Assembly (NCBI GenBank): GCA_963729795.1
Contig: CAVSPC010000022.1
Location: 62,001 to 126,000 of the forward strand
Length of the DNA: 64,000 bases
DNA from: CAWBBA01 sp963729795
GTDB taxonomy: Bacteria > Desulfobacterota > Desulfomonilia > Desulfomonilales > Desulfomonilaceae
Direction of reading: 5' to 3'
In this document: piece by piece, positions 45,250 through 54,586 of the stretch
Layout of the letters: the number at the start of each line of letters is the position of its first letter
Position numbering within the stretch: position 1 is the stretch's first letter
Program-made: the position numbers and the translations under genes
The notes under the pieces: model-generated
Seen by the model: only the letters and a program-made list of their open reading frames with translations
What the model was told of the DNA's origin: nothing
Databases searched by the model: none

Positions 45250-46290
45250 ATGGGGAAACAGGATGTCATTGATGCCGTAAAAGGCCTTCCCACCGCAAAG
45301 GTGCCATGGGTTCCGTATGCGGGTGTGCATTGCGCTTTCCTGATAGGTGAACCTGCCGACCGATATCTACAGGATCCGGAACTCATCGCCAAAGGGGTCA
45401 TCTACGCTGCTCAACGGTACAAGGCTGATGGAATCCCCCTCCTTTTCGATCTCACCGTGGAAGCTATTTCAATGGGTTGCGAGCATAAATGGTGGTCGGA
45501 TCATCCACCTTCAATTACCCGTAATCCCCTCGAAAACAAAACCCTGGCTGAATCGGGGCTGAAGATCCCCGGCCCCAAAGATGGACGCTGGCCAGTGATA
45601 ATAGCCGCCGGCAAGACGGTACGGGAGGCACTGCCGGACGTCGCCCTTTACGGCATTTTGTGCGGTCCGCTGTCTCTTGCAAGTCAATTGCGCGGCGTAC
45701 GGATTTTCACTGATGTGTACAAGAATAAGAAAATTGCAGAGGAAATAATTGAATTCAGCGGAGAGGTCGCTGAAGAGGCAGCCCGGATCTATGCCGAGGA
45801 AATAGGATGTGACGTGATCGCAATCACTGACCCTTTGGCTTCCCAAATCAAGCCCGCAACCTTTCGTGAATTCGTCACACCTGCCTGTCAACCAGCGATC
45901 GAAGCCACCAAGAGGGCGGGCAAGGTTTCTAGCTACTTCGTTTGCGGTGATGCCACCAAGGTTCTGGAAGAAGTTGCTCAAGTTGGTACGGATGGATTCG
46001 CCATAGATGAGCAACTCAATTTGACCTATGTGCGAGACGTGGCTTTGAAGTACGGGGTGGGGTTCGGTGGAAACCTGAAGCTCACGCTTGCCTTATCGCT
46101 CGGGCTGGTATCGCCCCGTGAGGACGCCCTGATCTCCCTCGCCGCGGGAGGAAGCACTGGATACGTCTTTGCTCCAGGCTGTGACATTCCCTACGCCGTG
46201 CCGGTGGAACACATGGATCAAGTTACCGAGGCGGTCACATTCTACAACTCCTACTACGCCAAGTACCCTCATCACTTGGCCAAGAAATAA
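45250..46290 (+). CDS. UroD-superfamily corrinoid methyltransferase, first copy (HxC motif reads FxC)
   Basis: A 346-residue TIM barrel of the uroporphyrinogen-decarboxylase/MtaA-CmuA/MtvB superfamily. Members move methyl groups between a substrate or thiol and a corrinoid protein using a zinc ion held by H-x-C-x(~75)-C. Here the motif is Phe230-Val-Cys232 with Cys311 in FAPGCDIP, so the His ligand is missing. Another residue may supply the third ligand, or the substrate may differ. It is the first gene of the operon, with GAGGAG before the ATG. By comparison with vanillate O-demethylase (MtvB) it is a candidate methyltransferase I. Confidence 0.82.
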   Translation: MGKQDVIDAVKGLPTAKVPWVPYAGVHCAFLIGEPADRYLQDPELIAKGVIYAAQRYKADGIPLLFDLTVEAISMGCEHKWWSDHPPSITRNPLENKTLAESGLKIPGPKDGRWPVIIAAGKTVREALPDVALYGILCGPLSLASQLRGVRIFTDVYKNKKIAEEIIEFSGEVAEEAARIYAEEIGCDVIAITDPLASQIKPATFREFVTPACQPAIEATKRAGKVSSYFVCGDATKVLEEVAQVGTDGFAIDEQLNLTYVRDVALKYGVGFGGNLKLTLALSLGLVSPREDALISLAAGGSTGYVFAPGCDIPYAVPVEHMDQVTEAVTFYNSYYAKYPHHLAKK

Positions 46291-46759
46291 GGGCTATCGG
46301 ATTATGGAGCGAGGCGAAAGTGCCTCAGGACAACGGTCAAGACATCTGCGAGATGATGTAAGGGAACCGACGGGGGTAATGCCTTGCCGAGTTAGCAATG
46401 GGACAAAACGTGAGGGGGAGCCATAACGAGAAAGGAGGAGATGTTGGATTCACAGACTGGGGTGAGGTGCAACGCCTAAGGACCTGGAGCAGAAAAGAAG
46501 ACTCGCAGAAGGAATCAACCGCGATCTGAGGTCCGCAACGCACTTTGCAAATGGGACGAATCACGAATACCAATGCGCCATTGAGGAAGTGACAATGCAG
46601 AACGCCCACATTGTTCGGGACGAAGCAGGCTGCGGAGTTCGCGGCGGAGGAAATCTGCACGGGATGAGCGTCTGCGTTACTCGTACGACGGAGCATTCGG
46701 TAAAAAGGGCAACGGGCTGTCTGTGTGAACGCTGATCGCCTGTGCTCGGGAGGATCATC
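46291..46759. other. long gap inside the methyl-transfer operon
   Basis: About 470 bases with no convincing gene. An AAAGGAGGAG at 46433-46442 would start only a 10-12 codon peptide. It may hold an RNA processing site, a promoter or a deleted gene. A good ribosome binding site (GGGAGG) at its end serves the MtrH-like gene. Confidence 0.4.
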
Positions 46760-47707
46760 ATGTTCAAATTTAAGACCAGGCAAAAAGTGTGCGAAGTCGG
46801 AGGGGTGCGATTCGGGGGCCAGCCGGGTGAATATCCTACTGTTATTGTACCCTCAATTTTTCAAAAGGGGGACAAAGTCTTCGAAGGCAAACGCAAGGAA
46901 GGCTTTGACCGGGAGCGTGCTACTCAGATGGTGAAGATGTGCGACAAACTTTGCGTCGAAACGGGCATTCCGTACATGGCTGACATAGTCGGCACGAAAG
47001 CCGAAGAATTTAAATCGTACATTGATTTTTACACCGAAGTCACGTGCATGCCGTTCTGTGTCGATGCCTGGGTAATGAAACCGAAACTCGAGGCGGCGGC
47101 CTACTGTGCGGAAAAGGGCCTGCTGGATCGCATGTTCTACAACAGTCTCACCGTGTGGGAGAAAGATTTAGAGACTGAAATCCGAGAGATAGCCTCCATC
47201 GGTGTGAAGCACGTCCTGCTGGTGGCTTTTGATCCCGAGGACCAGATGCCTTCGGGCCGGGTCAGTGGTACTCAAAAGCTCCTTGATGCCATCGAGAAAG
47301 TCGGGGTCAAGTTCGAAAGCCTGTTTGTGGATACATCGGTCATGAATGGCCCGGCAACCGCGTTGTGTTCTCTGGCCAACAAACTCATTAAAGAGAAATG
47401 GGGCTTCCCCTGCGGAAGCGCCCCCTCCAACGGTTCATACATGTGGAAAGCCGCACGCGAAATGTGGGGCCAGAAAGGCTGGGCCGGCGCGGACGCAGCA
47501 CTGGAAGCGTTGTCCTCAACCTTGTATCACGACTTGATCTTTTCAGGTCCCATGGCCGGTTCGGATCGGATCTTCCCTGCGGTGGCAATGGCGGACGCCT
47601 TCACCGCTACGTTGGTATTCGGCGAATCGAAGAAACTCCCGGAAATAGAGACTCATCCCTTGAGGAAACTTTTCCCGGATTTTGTGGAACAACTTAAGGC
47701 GATGTGA
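46760..47707 (+). CDS. MtrH-family corrinoid:tetrahydropterin methyltransferase
   Basis: A 315-residue protein of the MtrH/MtgA/MtvA family, a pterin-binding TIM barrel that takes the methyl group from a methylated corrinoid protein and gives it to tetrahydrofolate or tetrahydromethanopterin. Visible family features: VCEVGGVRFGGQPGEYPTV at the start, the ADIVGTKAEEF segment and GSAPSNGSYMWK. The ATG at 46760 has GGGAGG eight bases upstream. It lies between the two UroD-type genes and is the likely methyltransferase II that links the operon to C1 metabolism. Confidence 0.87.
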   Translation: MFKFKTRQKVCEVGGVRFGGQPGEYPTVIVPSIFQKGDKVFEGKRKEGFDRERATQMVKMCDKLCVETGIPYMADIVGTKAEEFKSYIDFYTEVTCMPFCVDAWVMKPKLEAAAYCAEKGLLDRMFYNSLTVWEKDLETEIREIASIGVKHVLLVAFDPEDQMPSGRVSGTQKLLDAIEKVGVKFESLFVDTSVMNGPATALCSLANKLIKEKWGFPCGSAPSNGSYMWKAAREMWGQKGWAGADAALEALSSTLYHDLIFSGPMAGSDRIFPAVAMADAFTATLVFGESKKLPEIETHPLRKLFPDFVEQLKAM

Positions 47708-47784
47708 ACAGGCACACGTTTTACCGTGGATAATTCCACGCATACCCGAATGTTGCACAAATCGTAAAAGAGAGGAATTCATAC

Positions 47785-48825
47785 ATGGCAACAATGTCTC
47801 CGAAGGAAAGAGTGAGAAAGTTTTTCAAGCGTGAACCTATCGACACCATGCCTGTTTTCAGCGGAATGGGGATGGTGACGGTTCAGGCTATCAGCCGGAT
47901 GGGCATACGTTTCGCGGAAGTTCACGGTTCCGCAGAATATTTGGCCGGATCTGCCACGGCAAGTTCCGATATTTTCGGGTTCGATGCAGTAGTCGTTCCC
48001 TACGACATGTGCACCATTCCCGAAGCCATGGGCCGAGGCTGCAGCACGTACGCAAACGCTGACGGGATTCTGTATCCTACAGTTCCGACCAAGTGGGAAG
48101 GCATGGACGCAGCCGACATCAGCCCAGATTGGGTGTCAAAGGCGAGAATGCCGCTCGTGGAGAAGGCGCTGACGACTCTGGTTTCCGCAGGGAAATATGC
48201 AGTTGGAGGCTGGGTGCTTGGCCCGTTCACTTTGGGCGGCCAGGTCATCGAGCTTGATCTTCTTCTCAAAGGTATCAAAAAGGAGCCGGACAAGGTTCAG
48301 GCATTCATGGAAAAGATGACGAGCGTTGTCATAGATGTCGCTCAGCGATATCAGGCTCTGGGAGTGGACTATATGACAATCCGGGAGATGGGGTCCGGAA
48401 CGGATTTGCTCTCTCCTCGCATGTGGAAGCAGCTCATTCAGCCATATCTCAGGAAGATCTTCGCTGCCCTGAAATCCCCGAAAATCCTCCATATATGCGG
48501 TGGTACCGATTTGATCGTAGAGTTGATGAATGACTGCGGTGCAGACGCTCTGAGCTTTGACCAGAAGAACAATCTGGCTGAAACCAGGAAGAAGATCGGC
48601 AACGATGTCATCCTGCTAGGAAATTTCGATCCGTACGGGACCCTTTGTCAAAAGGAAGCCTCTGAAGTGCCGGAGGTCATAAAGGGCTGCATCGATGCGG
48701 GTGTAGATGCTGTCTGGCCGGGATGCGACGTATGGCCGGAAGTAAAGGCCGAGAACGTGGAGGCGTGGGTTCGCACGGTGAGGGATCTGGGAACACAGCC
48801 TTCGCCGGCGGTGGGAAGAATCTGA
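47785..48825 (+). CDS. UroD-superfamily corrinoid methyltransferase, second copy (complete HxC...C)
   Basis: A 346-residue barrel of the same superfamily as the operon's first gene but clearly divergent from it. The zinc motif is complete: His236-Ile-Cys238 in HICGGT and Cys314 in WPGCDVWP. An active-site glycine/Asp pattern (PGCDVWPEV) is typical for MtaA/CmuA-like enzymes. It is directly followed, 32 bases on, by the corrinoid protein gene, the usual arrangement of a methyltransferase I with its corrinoid partner. The methyl donor cannot be read from the sequence; aromatic methyl ethers or methylated amines are possible. Confidence 0.87.
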   Translation: MATMSPKERVRKFFKREPIDTMPVFSGMGMVTVQAISRMGIRFAEVHGSAEYLAGSATASSDIFGFDAVVVPYDMCTIPEAMGRGCSTYANADGILYPTVPTKWEGMDAADISPDWVSKARMPLVEKALTTLVSAGKYAVGGWVLGPFTLGGQVIELDLLLKGIKKEPDKVQAFMEKMTSVVIDVAQRYQALGVDYMTIREMGSGTDLLSPRMWKQLIQPYLRKIFAALKSPKILHICGGTDLIVELMNDCGADALSFDQKNNLAETRKKIGNDVILLGNFDPYGTLCQKEASEVPEVIKGCIDAGVDAVWPGCDVWPEVKAENVEAWVRTVRDLGTQPSPAVGRI

Positions 48826-48857
48826 GCGAACGAACATTATCAGATGGAGGAAAGTAA

Positions 48858-49544
48858 ATGGTCTCGGAAGAAAGACGTGCTGAAATCTTGAAGAATCTCT
48901 CTGACGGCGTAGTGGAGTACCAGGACGACCTCGTGAAAGAGTACGCGACTGCCGCTGTAGACGAAGGTCTCGACGCCTACGATGCCATCATGAACGGATT
49001 GGCGGCGGGCATGGAGATCGTGGGCGATCTGTACGATCGTCAGGAGTACTTCGTACCTGAGATATTGATGTGCGCTGACGCTCTGTACGCAGGGCTGGAC
49101 ATCCTCAAACCACATCTGAAAAAGGATTCGTCTTCCGCAGTTCGGGGACAAGTGGTGATTGGGACTGTACAAGGAGATGTGCATGATATAGGAAAAAACC
49201 TCATCAAGATGATGTTCGACGTGGGCGGTTTCACGGTCCACGATTTGGGCCGCGACGTTCCTCTGGAGAAGTTCGCTGAAGAACAGTTGCGCACCGACTC
49301 CGAAATAGTTGCGCTTTCCGCGATGATGACAACTACGATGATGGGCATGAAAAAGGTCATTGCAATGATTAAAGAAAAGAATCCCAACGTGGCCATCATG
49401 CTCGGAGGAGCGCCTGTTACCAAGGATGTGGCGAATCTGTTCGGCGCGGACGGCTATGCTGAGAGCGCGGGAAATGCAGTCCAAGAGGCAATAAAGATGA
49501 TTGCCCAGCTTCGCAAGCTGAGGGAAGAACCCATTCCCCAGTGA
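48858..49544 (+). CDS. corrinoid (cobalamin-binding) methyl-carrier protein
   Basis: A 228-residue member of the MtaC/MtvC/MtmC family. The N-terminal four-helix cap spans about residues 1-90. The Rossmann-like B12 domain carries the base-off/His-on signature GDVHDIGKN with His109 as the lower cobalt ligand, and later SAMMTTTM and GGAPVT for the dimethylbenzimidazole tail. The Co(I) form accepts the methyl group from the UroD-type enzyme and the MtrH-type protein removes it. The start ATG follows GGAGG. Normal length and all key residues are present. Confidence 0.93.
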   Translation: MVSEERRAEILKNLSDGVVEYQDDLVKEYATAAVDEGLDAYDAIMNGLAAGMEIVGDLYDRQEYFVPEILMCADALYAGLDILKPHLKKDSSSAVRGQVVIGTVQGDVHDIGKNLIKMMFDVGGFTVHDLGRDVPLEKFAEEQLRTDSEIVALSAMMTTTMMGMKKVIAMIKEKNPNVAIMLGGAPVTKDVANLFGADGYAESAGNAVQEAIKMIAQLRKLREEPIPQ

Positions 49545-49804
49545 TCAGAAACAATGAGGGAAGAAATCGGCGCTAGCTCCGGGGCGGGCACTGACAAAAG
49601 GAATGTCCCTGCAACGTATGCACTGGCGCCATCCGGGTGTCTCCGATAGGCTTCATGGTGCACCTGAACAAGCCCCGGAGAAGGGGTGAACTGTGTCTCT
49701 AGATCCTACGAACACTGATTCGGGCTAGGAATCCGGAGACAAAACGCTCCGGCCACCCTCTTCACCACTCAGACCACAGCTAAATATAAAAGAGGTATCG
49801 CGGA

Positions 49805-51877
49805 ATGAACAAAAAGCAGCACATGGTAATTTTTCAGCCATCTGCACGCCGCGGACTGATCGAAGACGGGACCAATCTTATCGAGGCGTCTCGACAGTTG
49901 GGGGTGGACATTGAGGCCCTCTGCGGAGAAAAGAAAGTCTGCGGAAAGTGCAAGGTTCGGATTGAGGAAGGATTCTTCGAGAAATTCGGTATCCAATCAA
50001 GTCGGTCCCACACCAGCGAATGGCAGGAAGAAGAAGACAAGTTCTTCACACCCAGCCAAAAAGAGGAAGGCTACCGCTTGGCCTGCGTGGCAAAAGTATT
50101 GGGAGATATGCTGGTATTCGTCCCTGAAGAGGCCCGGGCTGGAAAGCAGATCGTCAGCAAAGCGGCCAGAGATATTCACATAGAGTGGAATCCAGCGGTG
50201 AAACAATATCATGTCCAGGCGGTGCCGCCCAGTTTTGAGGAGCCCACGGGTGACTTTGAAAGGATATGTGCAGAACTCGAGAGAAACTACGGGTTGAAAG
50301 ACCTAAATATCGATTGGCTGACCTTAAGAAAACTCCCCCGGCGCCAAAGGGAGGGAAACTGGGGAGTCACAGTCGCTGTCTGGATGGACAAAGAGATCGT
50401 ACGCGTCCTTCCGGGGAAAGTAGAAGATTGCTACGGCATTGCCATTGATGTGGGAACAACCACTGTGGCGGCGTACCTTTGTAACCTGCGCACAATGGAA
50501 GTCGTCGAGACTGTTTCCATGATGAATCCACAATGCAAGTACGGTGAGGACGTGATGGCCCGTATCACGTACCACATGATGAACCCGAACGGGCTCGAGA
50601 CTATGAGTAACGACCTCATTGAAGGACTTAACAAACTGGTTGTAGAAGCTTGCGAGCGCACCCATCCTCCGAAGAAACGGAAGAAGAAAAAAGACGAGGA
50701 GGAAGAGGACATAATCGAAGCCCCGGATGTGACCGAAGCCGCCCAGCATGAGGAGAGGCAGTATCTTCGTCTTCAGACCATCGACATTGTGGACGTGACC
50801 ATCGTGGGCAACACTGCGATGCATCATATCCTTCTGAAGCTCGATCCGGAGTTTGTCGGACTGGCCCCCTTTCCTCCGGTTATACATAGAAGCCTCGATA
50901 TTCGCGCTCGGGATCTGGGCATCAAAGTGAATGACTCCGCATACGTGCACGTCTTGCCCAATGAAGCCGGTTTTGTTGGCGCGGACAATGTGGGGGTGCT
51001 TATAGCCGAAGAGCCGTACAAGGACGATATGATTCAGCTCCTCATCGATATCGGCACCAATGGCGAATTGGTACTAGGGAACAACAAAAAATTGATTTCT
51101 TGTTCCTGCGCCACTGGTCCAGCACTGGAGGGGGCGCAATTGAGCTTTGGCATGCGAGCGGCGCCTGGCGCTATAGAGAGAATAACCATCAGCGCCGAGA
51201 ACCATGAAGTTGACTATAAGGTCATCGGACATGACGCGTGGAAGAATTACTCCAAACCGGAAGAAATGAAGACCAAAGGAATATGCGGATCGGGAATCCT
51301 GGACGTGCTGGCCGAGCTGTACACGTCCGGAGTCATCGTAAAAAGCGGCAGATTCAGCAAGAATCAAAAATCCAATCGGTACCGGGTAAATCCCGACACG
51401 AAGCAACCGGAATTCGTCATCGCATGGGCCAACGAGACCTCTATCGGCAAAGACGTGGTCATCACACAGAAAGATGTCCGCCAAATCCAATTGGGCAAGG
51501 GAGCGCTGTATACCGGATGCAAGCTGATGATGCGGCGCATGGGCCTTGACAAGGTAGACTGCATCAAAATCGCTGGAGCGTTCGGAACACACGTGGACAA
51601 GACCAAGGCATTAATCATGGGACTTTTTCCTGATTGCGACCTGGAAAAGGTGTTTGCAGTCGGTAATGCAGCGGGGGACGGAGCCAGAGCCGCCCTGCTC
51701 AACCGTGAAAAGAGAGCGGAAGCAAATTGGGTGTCTCGCAACGTGGAGTACATAGAACTCACGGTGGAAACCGACTTCCAGCAACAATTCATGGAAGCCA
51801 TGCAGATTCCTCACATGAAGCATGAGTTTCCTCACCTGGAGGGTATCGTACCTGCTGAGACCCTACATCAGAAATGA
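49805..51877 (+). CDS. RACo-type ATP-dependent reductive activator of corrinoid proteins
   Basis: Re-reduces accidentally oxidised Co(II) corrinoid to Co(I), using ATP and an iron-sulfur cluster. Residues 1-100 form a plant-type 2Fe-2S domain with Cys40, Cys46, Cys49 and Cys94. A linker follows, then a large ASKHA-type domain (AIDVGTTTVAAYL, VGNTAMHHIL, LIDIGTNGELVLGN, KIAGAFGTHVD). At about residues 288-304 there is a run of Lys/Arg followed by Glu/Asp (KKRKKKKDEEEED), an unusual charged insert within the ATPase domain. The 690-residue length is slightly above the family norm. It is placed behind the corrinoid protein, as in known O-demethylase operons. Confidence 0.92.
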   Translation: MNKKQHMVIFQPSARRGLIEDGTNLIEASRQLGVDIEALCGEKKVCGKCKVRIEEGFFEKFGIQSSRSHTSEWQEEEDKFFTPSQKEEGYRLACVAKVLGDMLVFVPEEARAGKQIVSKAARDIHIEWNPAVKQYHVQAVPPSFEEPTGDFERICAELERNYGLKDLNIDWLTLRKLPRRQREGNWGVTVAVWMDKEIVRVLPGKVEDCYGIAIDVGTTTVAAYLCNLRTMEVVETVSMMNPQCKYGEDVMARITYHMMNPNGLETMSNDLIEGLNKLVVEACERTHPPKKRKKKKDEEEEDIIEAPDVTEAAQHEERQYLRLQTIDIVDVTIVGNTAMHHILLKLDPEFVGLAPFPPVIHRSLDIRARDLGIKVNDSAYVHVLPNEAGFVGADNVGVLIAEEPYKDDMIQLLIDIGTNGELVLGNNKKLISCSCATGPALEGAQLSFGMRAAPGAIERITISAENHEVDYKVIGHDAWKNYSKPEEMKTKGICGSGILDVLAELYTSGVIVKSGRFSKNQKSNRYRVNPDTKQPEFVIAWANETSIGKDVVITQKDVRQIQLGKGALYTGCKLMMRRMGLDKVDCIKIAGAFGTHVDKTKALIMGLFPDCDLEKVFAVGNAAGDGARAALLNREKRAEANWVSRNVEYIELTVETDFQQQFMEAMQIPHMKHEFPHLEGIVPAETLHQK

Positions 51878-52041
51878 CTGTTTTCGACAGGCAAAGGAGT
51901 TGAGGTGCGAGGACCTCGTCCCGATCGTGTTCCTCGCGTCCTCTTTCTCTTGACCGACAGTGCCAGCGAACTATACTAAAAAGATAAAGTTTAGCAGGAG
52001 TGCTCGAATCTCTTTCGTTCACTCCTTACCTGGAGGACGAC

Positions 52042-52389
52042 TTGACCTTAGTAAAAGTTTCGGCGGGGGCGTGCGGTTTCCTGACTCGCGTTAGAGCTGA
52101 AAGAGAGAACAGACGGGAGGTACGAATAGAAATAGAGTCCGACTGCGAATCCGTTCAGGCCTTGGGTTCCATCCTAGTCCAACTGGGCCCTCTTGGCATG
52201 AAGGATGTCATCAGCACCAACCAGGAAAAAAATCAAGTACTTCGAATAGCCGTCGGCACGTTGCCACACGCCGCGTGTCCTGTGCCCGTGGCAATAATAA
52301 TGGCATCGGAAGTGGCGTTGGGCTTGAATATACCAAGCCCTGTCACTATTGAATTTGAGGGAAAATCCAGAGGTGAAACCACGTGTTGA
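52042..52389 (+). CDS. small protein of the methyl-transfer operon, function unknown
   Basis: I chose the TTG at 52042 as start because GGAGG lies five bases upstream. A GTG at 52000 has a worse signal. The 115 residues show a compact alpha/beta pattern with Cys in GACGF, DCESV, ACPVP and near the end (TTC). I do not recognise the family with certainty. Similar small cysteine-containing proteins accompany corrinoid methyltransferases, so a role in corrinoid handling is a guess from context. Confidence 0.55.
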   Translation: MTLVKVSAGACGFLTRVRAERENRREVRIEIESDCESVQALGSILVQLGPLGMKDVISTNQEKNQVLRIAVGTLPHAACPVPVAIIMASEVALGLNIPSPVTIEFEGKSRGETTC

Positions 52390-52529
52390 AACGATCTTGC
52401 TTGGGAAGTCTCCAGCCGTGTTGCGACTGAATCATGCTCGCGCAATCACGTGAGGACGACTCGCAAGACGAGTTCAACATGCCCCGATCATTGTCTCGAT
52501 GACAAGCTTGTTCAACAGCGAGGTGAGCA

Positions 52530-53159
52530 ATGGGCCCGAGAAACGACGATGCGATTCACCTGAGGGATGTATGTAGAGTACGGAGCAACCATACGCCCGG
52601 TCTACTATCTCACGATACTCTTGAAGAGATAGACCTCATGGCAAAAGAATTGGGTTTTATTGAGACACACGAACTGAAAACTTCGGAAATCGTCACGGCC
52701 CGTTGGGTTGGACTCAAGTGTCGTTATGGATGCGCAAACTACAACACCAGTTGGTGTTGCCCTCCCGCGGCTCCGGACCTGCAAACTACGAGAGAATTTT
52801 TGTCTGAATATGAACTGGCGCTTTTGTTGGTAAGCGAAGGAACCAACGAGCACTTTTACCGCAATACCTCGACAAAGAGGCGGGTACAAATCAAACACTG
52901 GAAATCTACGGTGGCTTTGGAGCGAAAGCTCTTTTTGATGGGTTATTACAAGGCATTCGGCATTCCCGCGGAGACGTGTGCACTCTGCAAAGAATGCGCC
53001 TATCCAAAACAGTGCAAGTTTCCCAACGAGAAAAGACCTTCAGTAGAGGCATGTTCCATTGACGTTTTTGAGACACTGAAAAGAATCGGAAAATCGGCTC
53101 GACTCGTGCGTAACATCGAAGATTGTTATTTCAGCTATTCCCTGATCCTGCTCGTTTGA
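52530..53159 (+). CDS. DUF2284-type cysteine-rich protein
   Basis: A 209-residue protein with the Cys pattern of the DUF2284 metal-binding family: CRYGCANYNTSWCCPPAAPD early, and CALCKECAYPKQCKFPNEKR with PSVEAC late. It probably binds an iron-sulfur cluster or zinc. Family members are frequent beside corrinoid and anaerobic one-carbon genes. The start ATG follows GAGGTGA; a later ATG at 52638 would still leave all cysteines. It lies between the small operon protein and the CobW GTPase and is likely co-transcribed. Confidence 0.8.
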   Translation: MGPRNDDAIHLRDVCRVRSNHTPGLLSHDTLEEIDLMAKELGFIETHELKTSEIVTARWVGLKCRYGCANYNTSWCCPPAAPDLQTTREFLSEYELALLLVSEGTNEHFYRNTSTKRRVQIKHWKSTVALERKLFLMGYYKAFGIPAETCALCKECAYPKQCKFPNEKRPSVEACSIDVFETLKRIGKSARLVRNIEDCYFSYSLILLV

Positions 53160-53210
53160 GGAAAAGCGGCCATCACGGCATGCTCCGCATCGGAGACCAG
53201 GAGGTATCGG

Positions 53211-54200
53211 GTGGGCATACACGTATATTTGATTTCAGGTTTCTTGGGCAGTGGCAAGACAACTTTTCTCAACTATGTGCTCAAAGAGACACCGCCTGAT
53301 TTGAAACTGCTTGTCCTGATGAACGAGTTTGGAGAGGAGGGAATAGATGGAGCCTTGGTTCAGGACCCGGATCTTGAGCTTGTGGAAATCAGCAGGGGGT
53401 CAATATTTTGTGCCTGCGTCAAAAGTGATTTCATAAAGGCACTCTACCGTATCGCTTTTGTCATCAAACCCGAAGCATTGATCATTGAAGCCAGCGGCGT
53501 GGCAAACCCCACGGACATGGGCAGAGTTATATTCAGTCCCCTATATAAGGGCGCATACACGCATCTGGAAAATGTCTGCATTATAGACGCAGCCAACTTC
53601 CTGGACCAATACGAGATCTTCACTGCCGTGGAAAAGCAGATCGAGGCGTCAGACACTTTCATCATCAACAAGATGGATCTGGTTCAGTCGGGGACAATAG
53701 ATTCCCTTAAAGAAGTAATCCTAAGACACAATCCCAAAGCAACATTCATGGAGACTTCTTTTGCAAGAGTCGACGGTGCCGATCTATTCGGATTCGTGCG
53801 ATGGGCCGACGCCGGTACTCCCGAGAAAGTGCAGGAGAGGGCGGAGCTTCTCAACGAGGATGCCCTCGAGGCTATAGCGGACCAGATTCTTGAGGATGAG
53901 ACAGCACAGGCGGCGCCCCCGGATGGGCTGATCTCCATTACCTGCCGATGGCTTTCCGGATCGGTGAACGATTTTCGGCGTATTGCCGAGAAGCTCCCCT
54001 CAGATGTGGTCCGTGCCAAAGGATTCATCTTCGAAAACGGCCGACCGTATCTTTATAATCACGTCGGGCAGACCTACGACATTGTGCCCTTTGAAGGCTC
54101 GAGACTCCTCGATACTTCCGTGAATCGCGTCGTATTCATACGGAGAGAATTCAAAGAGGATGATATTCGCTCAATGTTTGAGGCCCAGGGACTGGCATGA
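53211..54200 (+). CDS. CobW/G3E-family GTPase (metal or cofactor chaperone)
   Basis: A 329-residue P-loop GTPase: Walker A GFLGSGKTT, switch region NEFGEEGIDG, a metal-motif-like CAC in ISRGSIFCACVKSD, ASGVANPTDM, and the base-specific NKMDLV. A C-terminal CobW_C-like domain follows. G3E GTPases deliver metals or cofactors to enzymes, as with CobW, HypB and MeaB. In this operon a role in inserting cobalt or the corrinoid is plausible but not shown. GTG start after GGAGGTATC. It is the last gene of the methyl-transfer operon. Confidence 0.87.
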   Translation: MGIHVYLISGFLGSGKTTFLNYVLKETPPDLKLLVLMNEFGEEGIDGALVQDPDLELVEISRGSIFCACVKSDFIKALYRIAFVIKPEALIIEASGVANPTDMGRVIFSPLYKGAYTHLENVCIIDAANFLDQYEIFTAVEKQIEASDTFIINKMDLVQSGTIDSLKEVILRHNPKATFMETSFARVDGADLFGFVRWADAGTPEKVQERAELLNEDALEAIADQILEDETAQAAPPDGLISITCRWLSGSVNDFRRIAEKLPSDVVRAKGFIFENGRPYLYNHVGQTYDIVPFEGSRLLDTSVNRVVFIRREFKEDDIRSMFEAQGLA

Positions 54201-54295
54201 GGACCGGAAATCTCATACCCTTCCCATGGCTCTCTGCTCGTTCTGATTACGTTTCCCGCTGACGTGAAATCTCGACACCAAAAGCGAGGACGCTG

Positions 54296-54586
54296 TCACT
54301 GCACGATGTCTGTCTCAGGAATAACGAATCTCGCACGTTGATCCTTTTTCGACTGAATTGAATTCAGGTACTGCTGGAGTTGTTCCTTGATCTGATTGCG
54401 CGTTCGATATCTCATTGCTGCAAGTCCCACGCTGACTATGATAAGATTGGAACACAGGTTATCCCACGTATATTCTAAATCGTCGCAGAGCTTGAGCAAT
54501 GCTTCGTCTTCAACCGATTCACGAGCGATTCTAAGTCCCTCCTTTACCTTGTTTTCCATTTCAGTTATGGTATTATGTTTTCCCAT
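54296..54586 (-). CDS. small protein with coiled-coil helices, function unknown
   Basis: A 96-residue soluble protein, largely helical. The N-terminal part is acidic, there is one hydrophobic patch (LCSNLIIVSVGLAAM), and then a basic helix. No family is recognised. A good AGGAG stands eight bases before the ATG. It converges on the cobW gene and is followed upstream by a long empty region. Confidence 0.6.
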   Translation of the reverse strand: MGKHNTITEMENKVKEGLRIARESVEDEALLKLCDDLEYTWDNLCSNLIIVSVGLAAMRYRTRNQIKEQLQQYLNSIQSKKDQRARFVIPETDIVQ

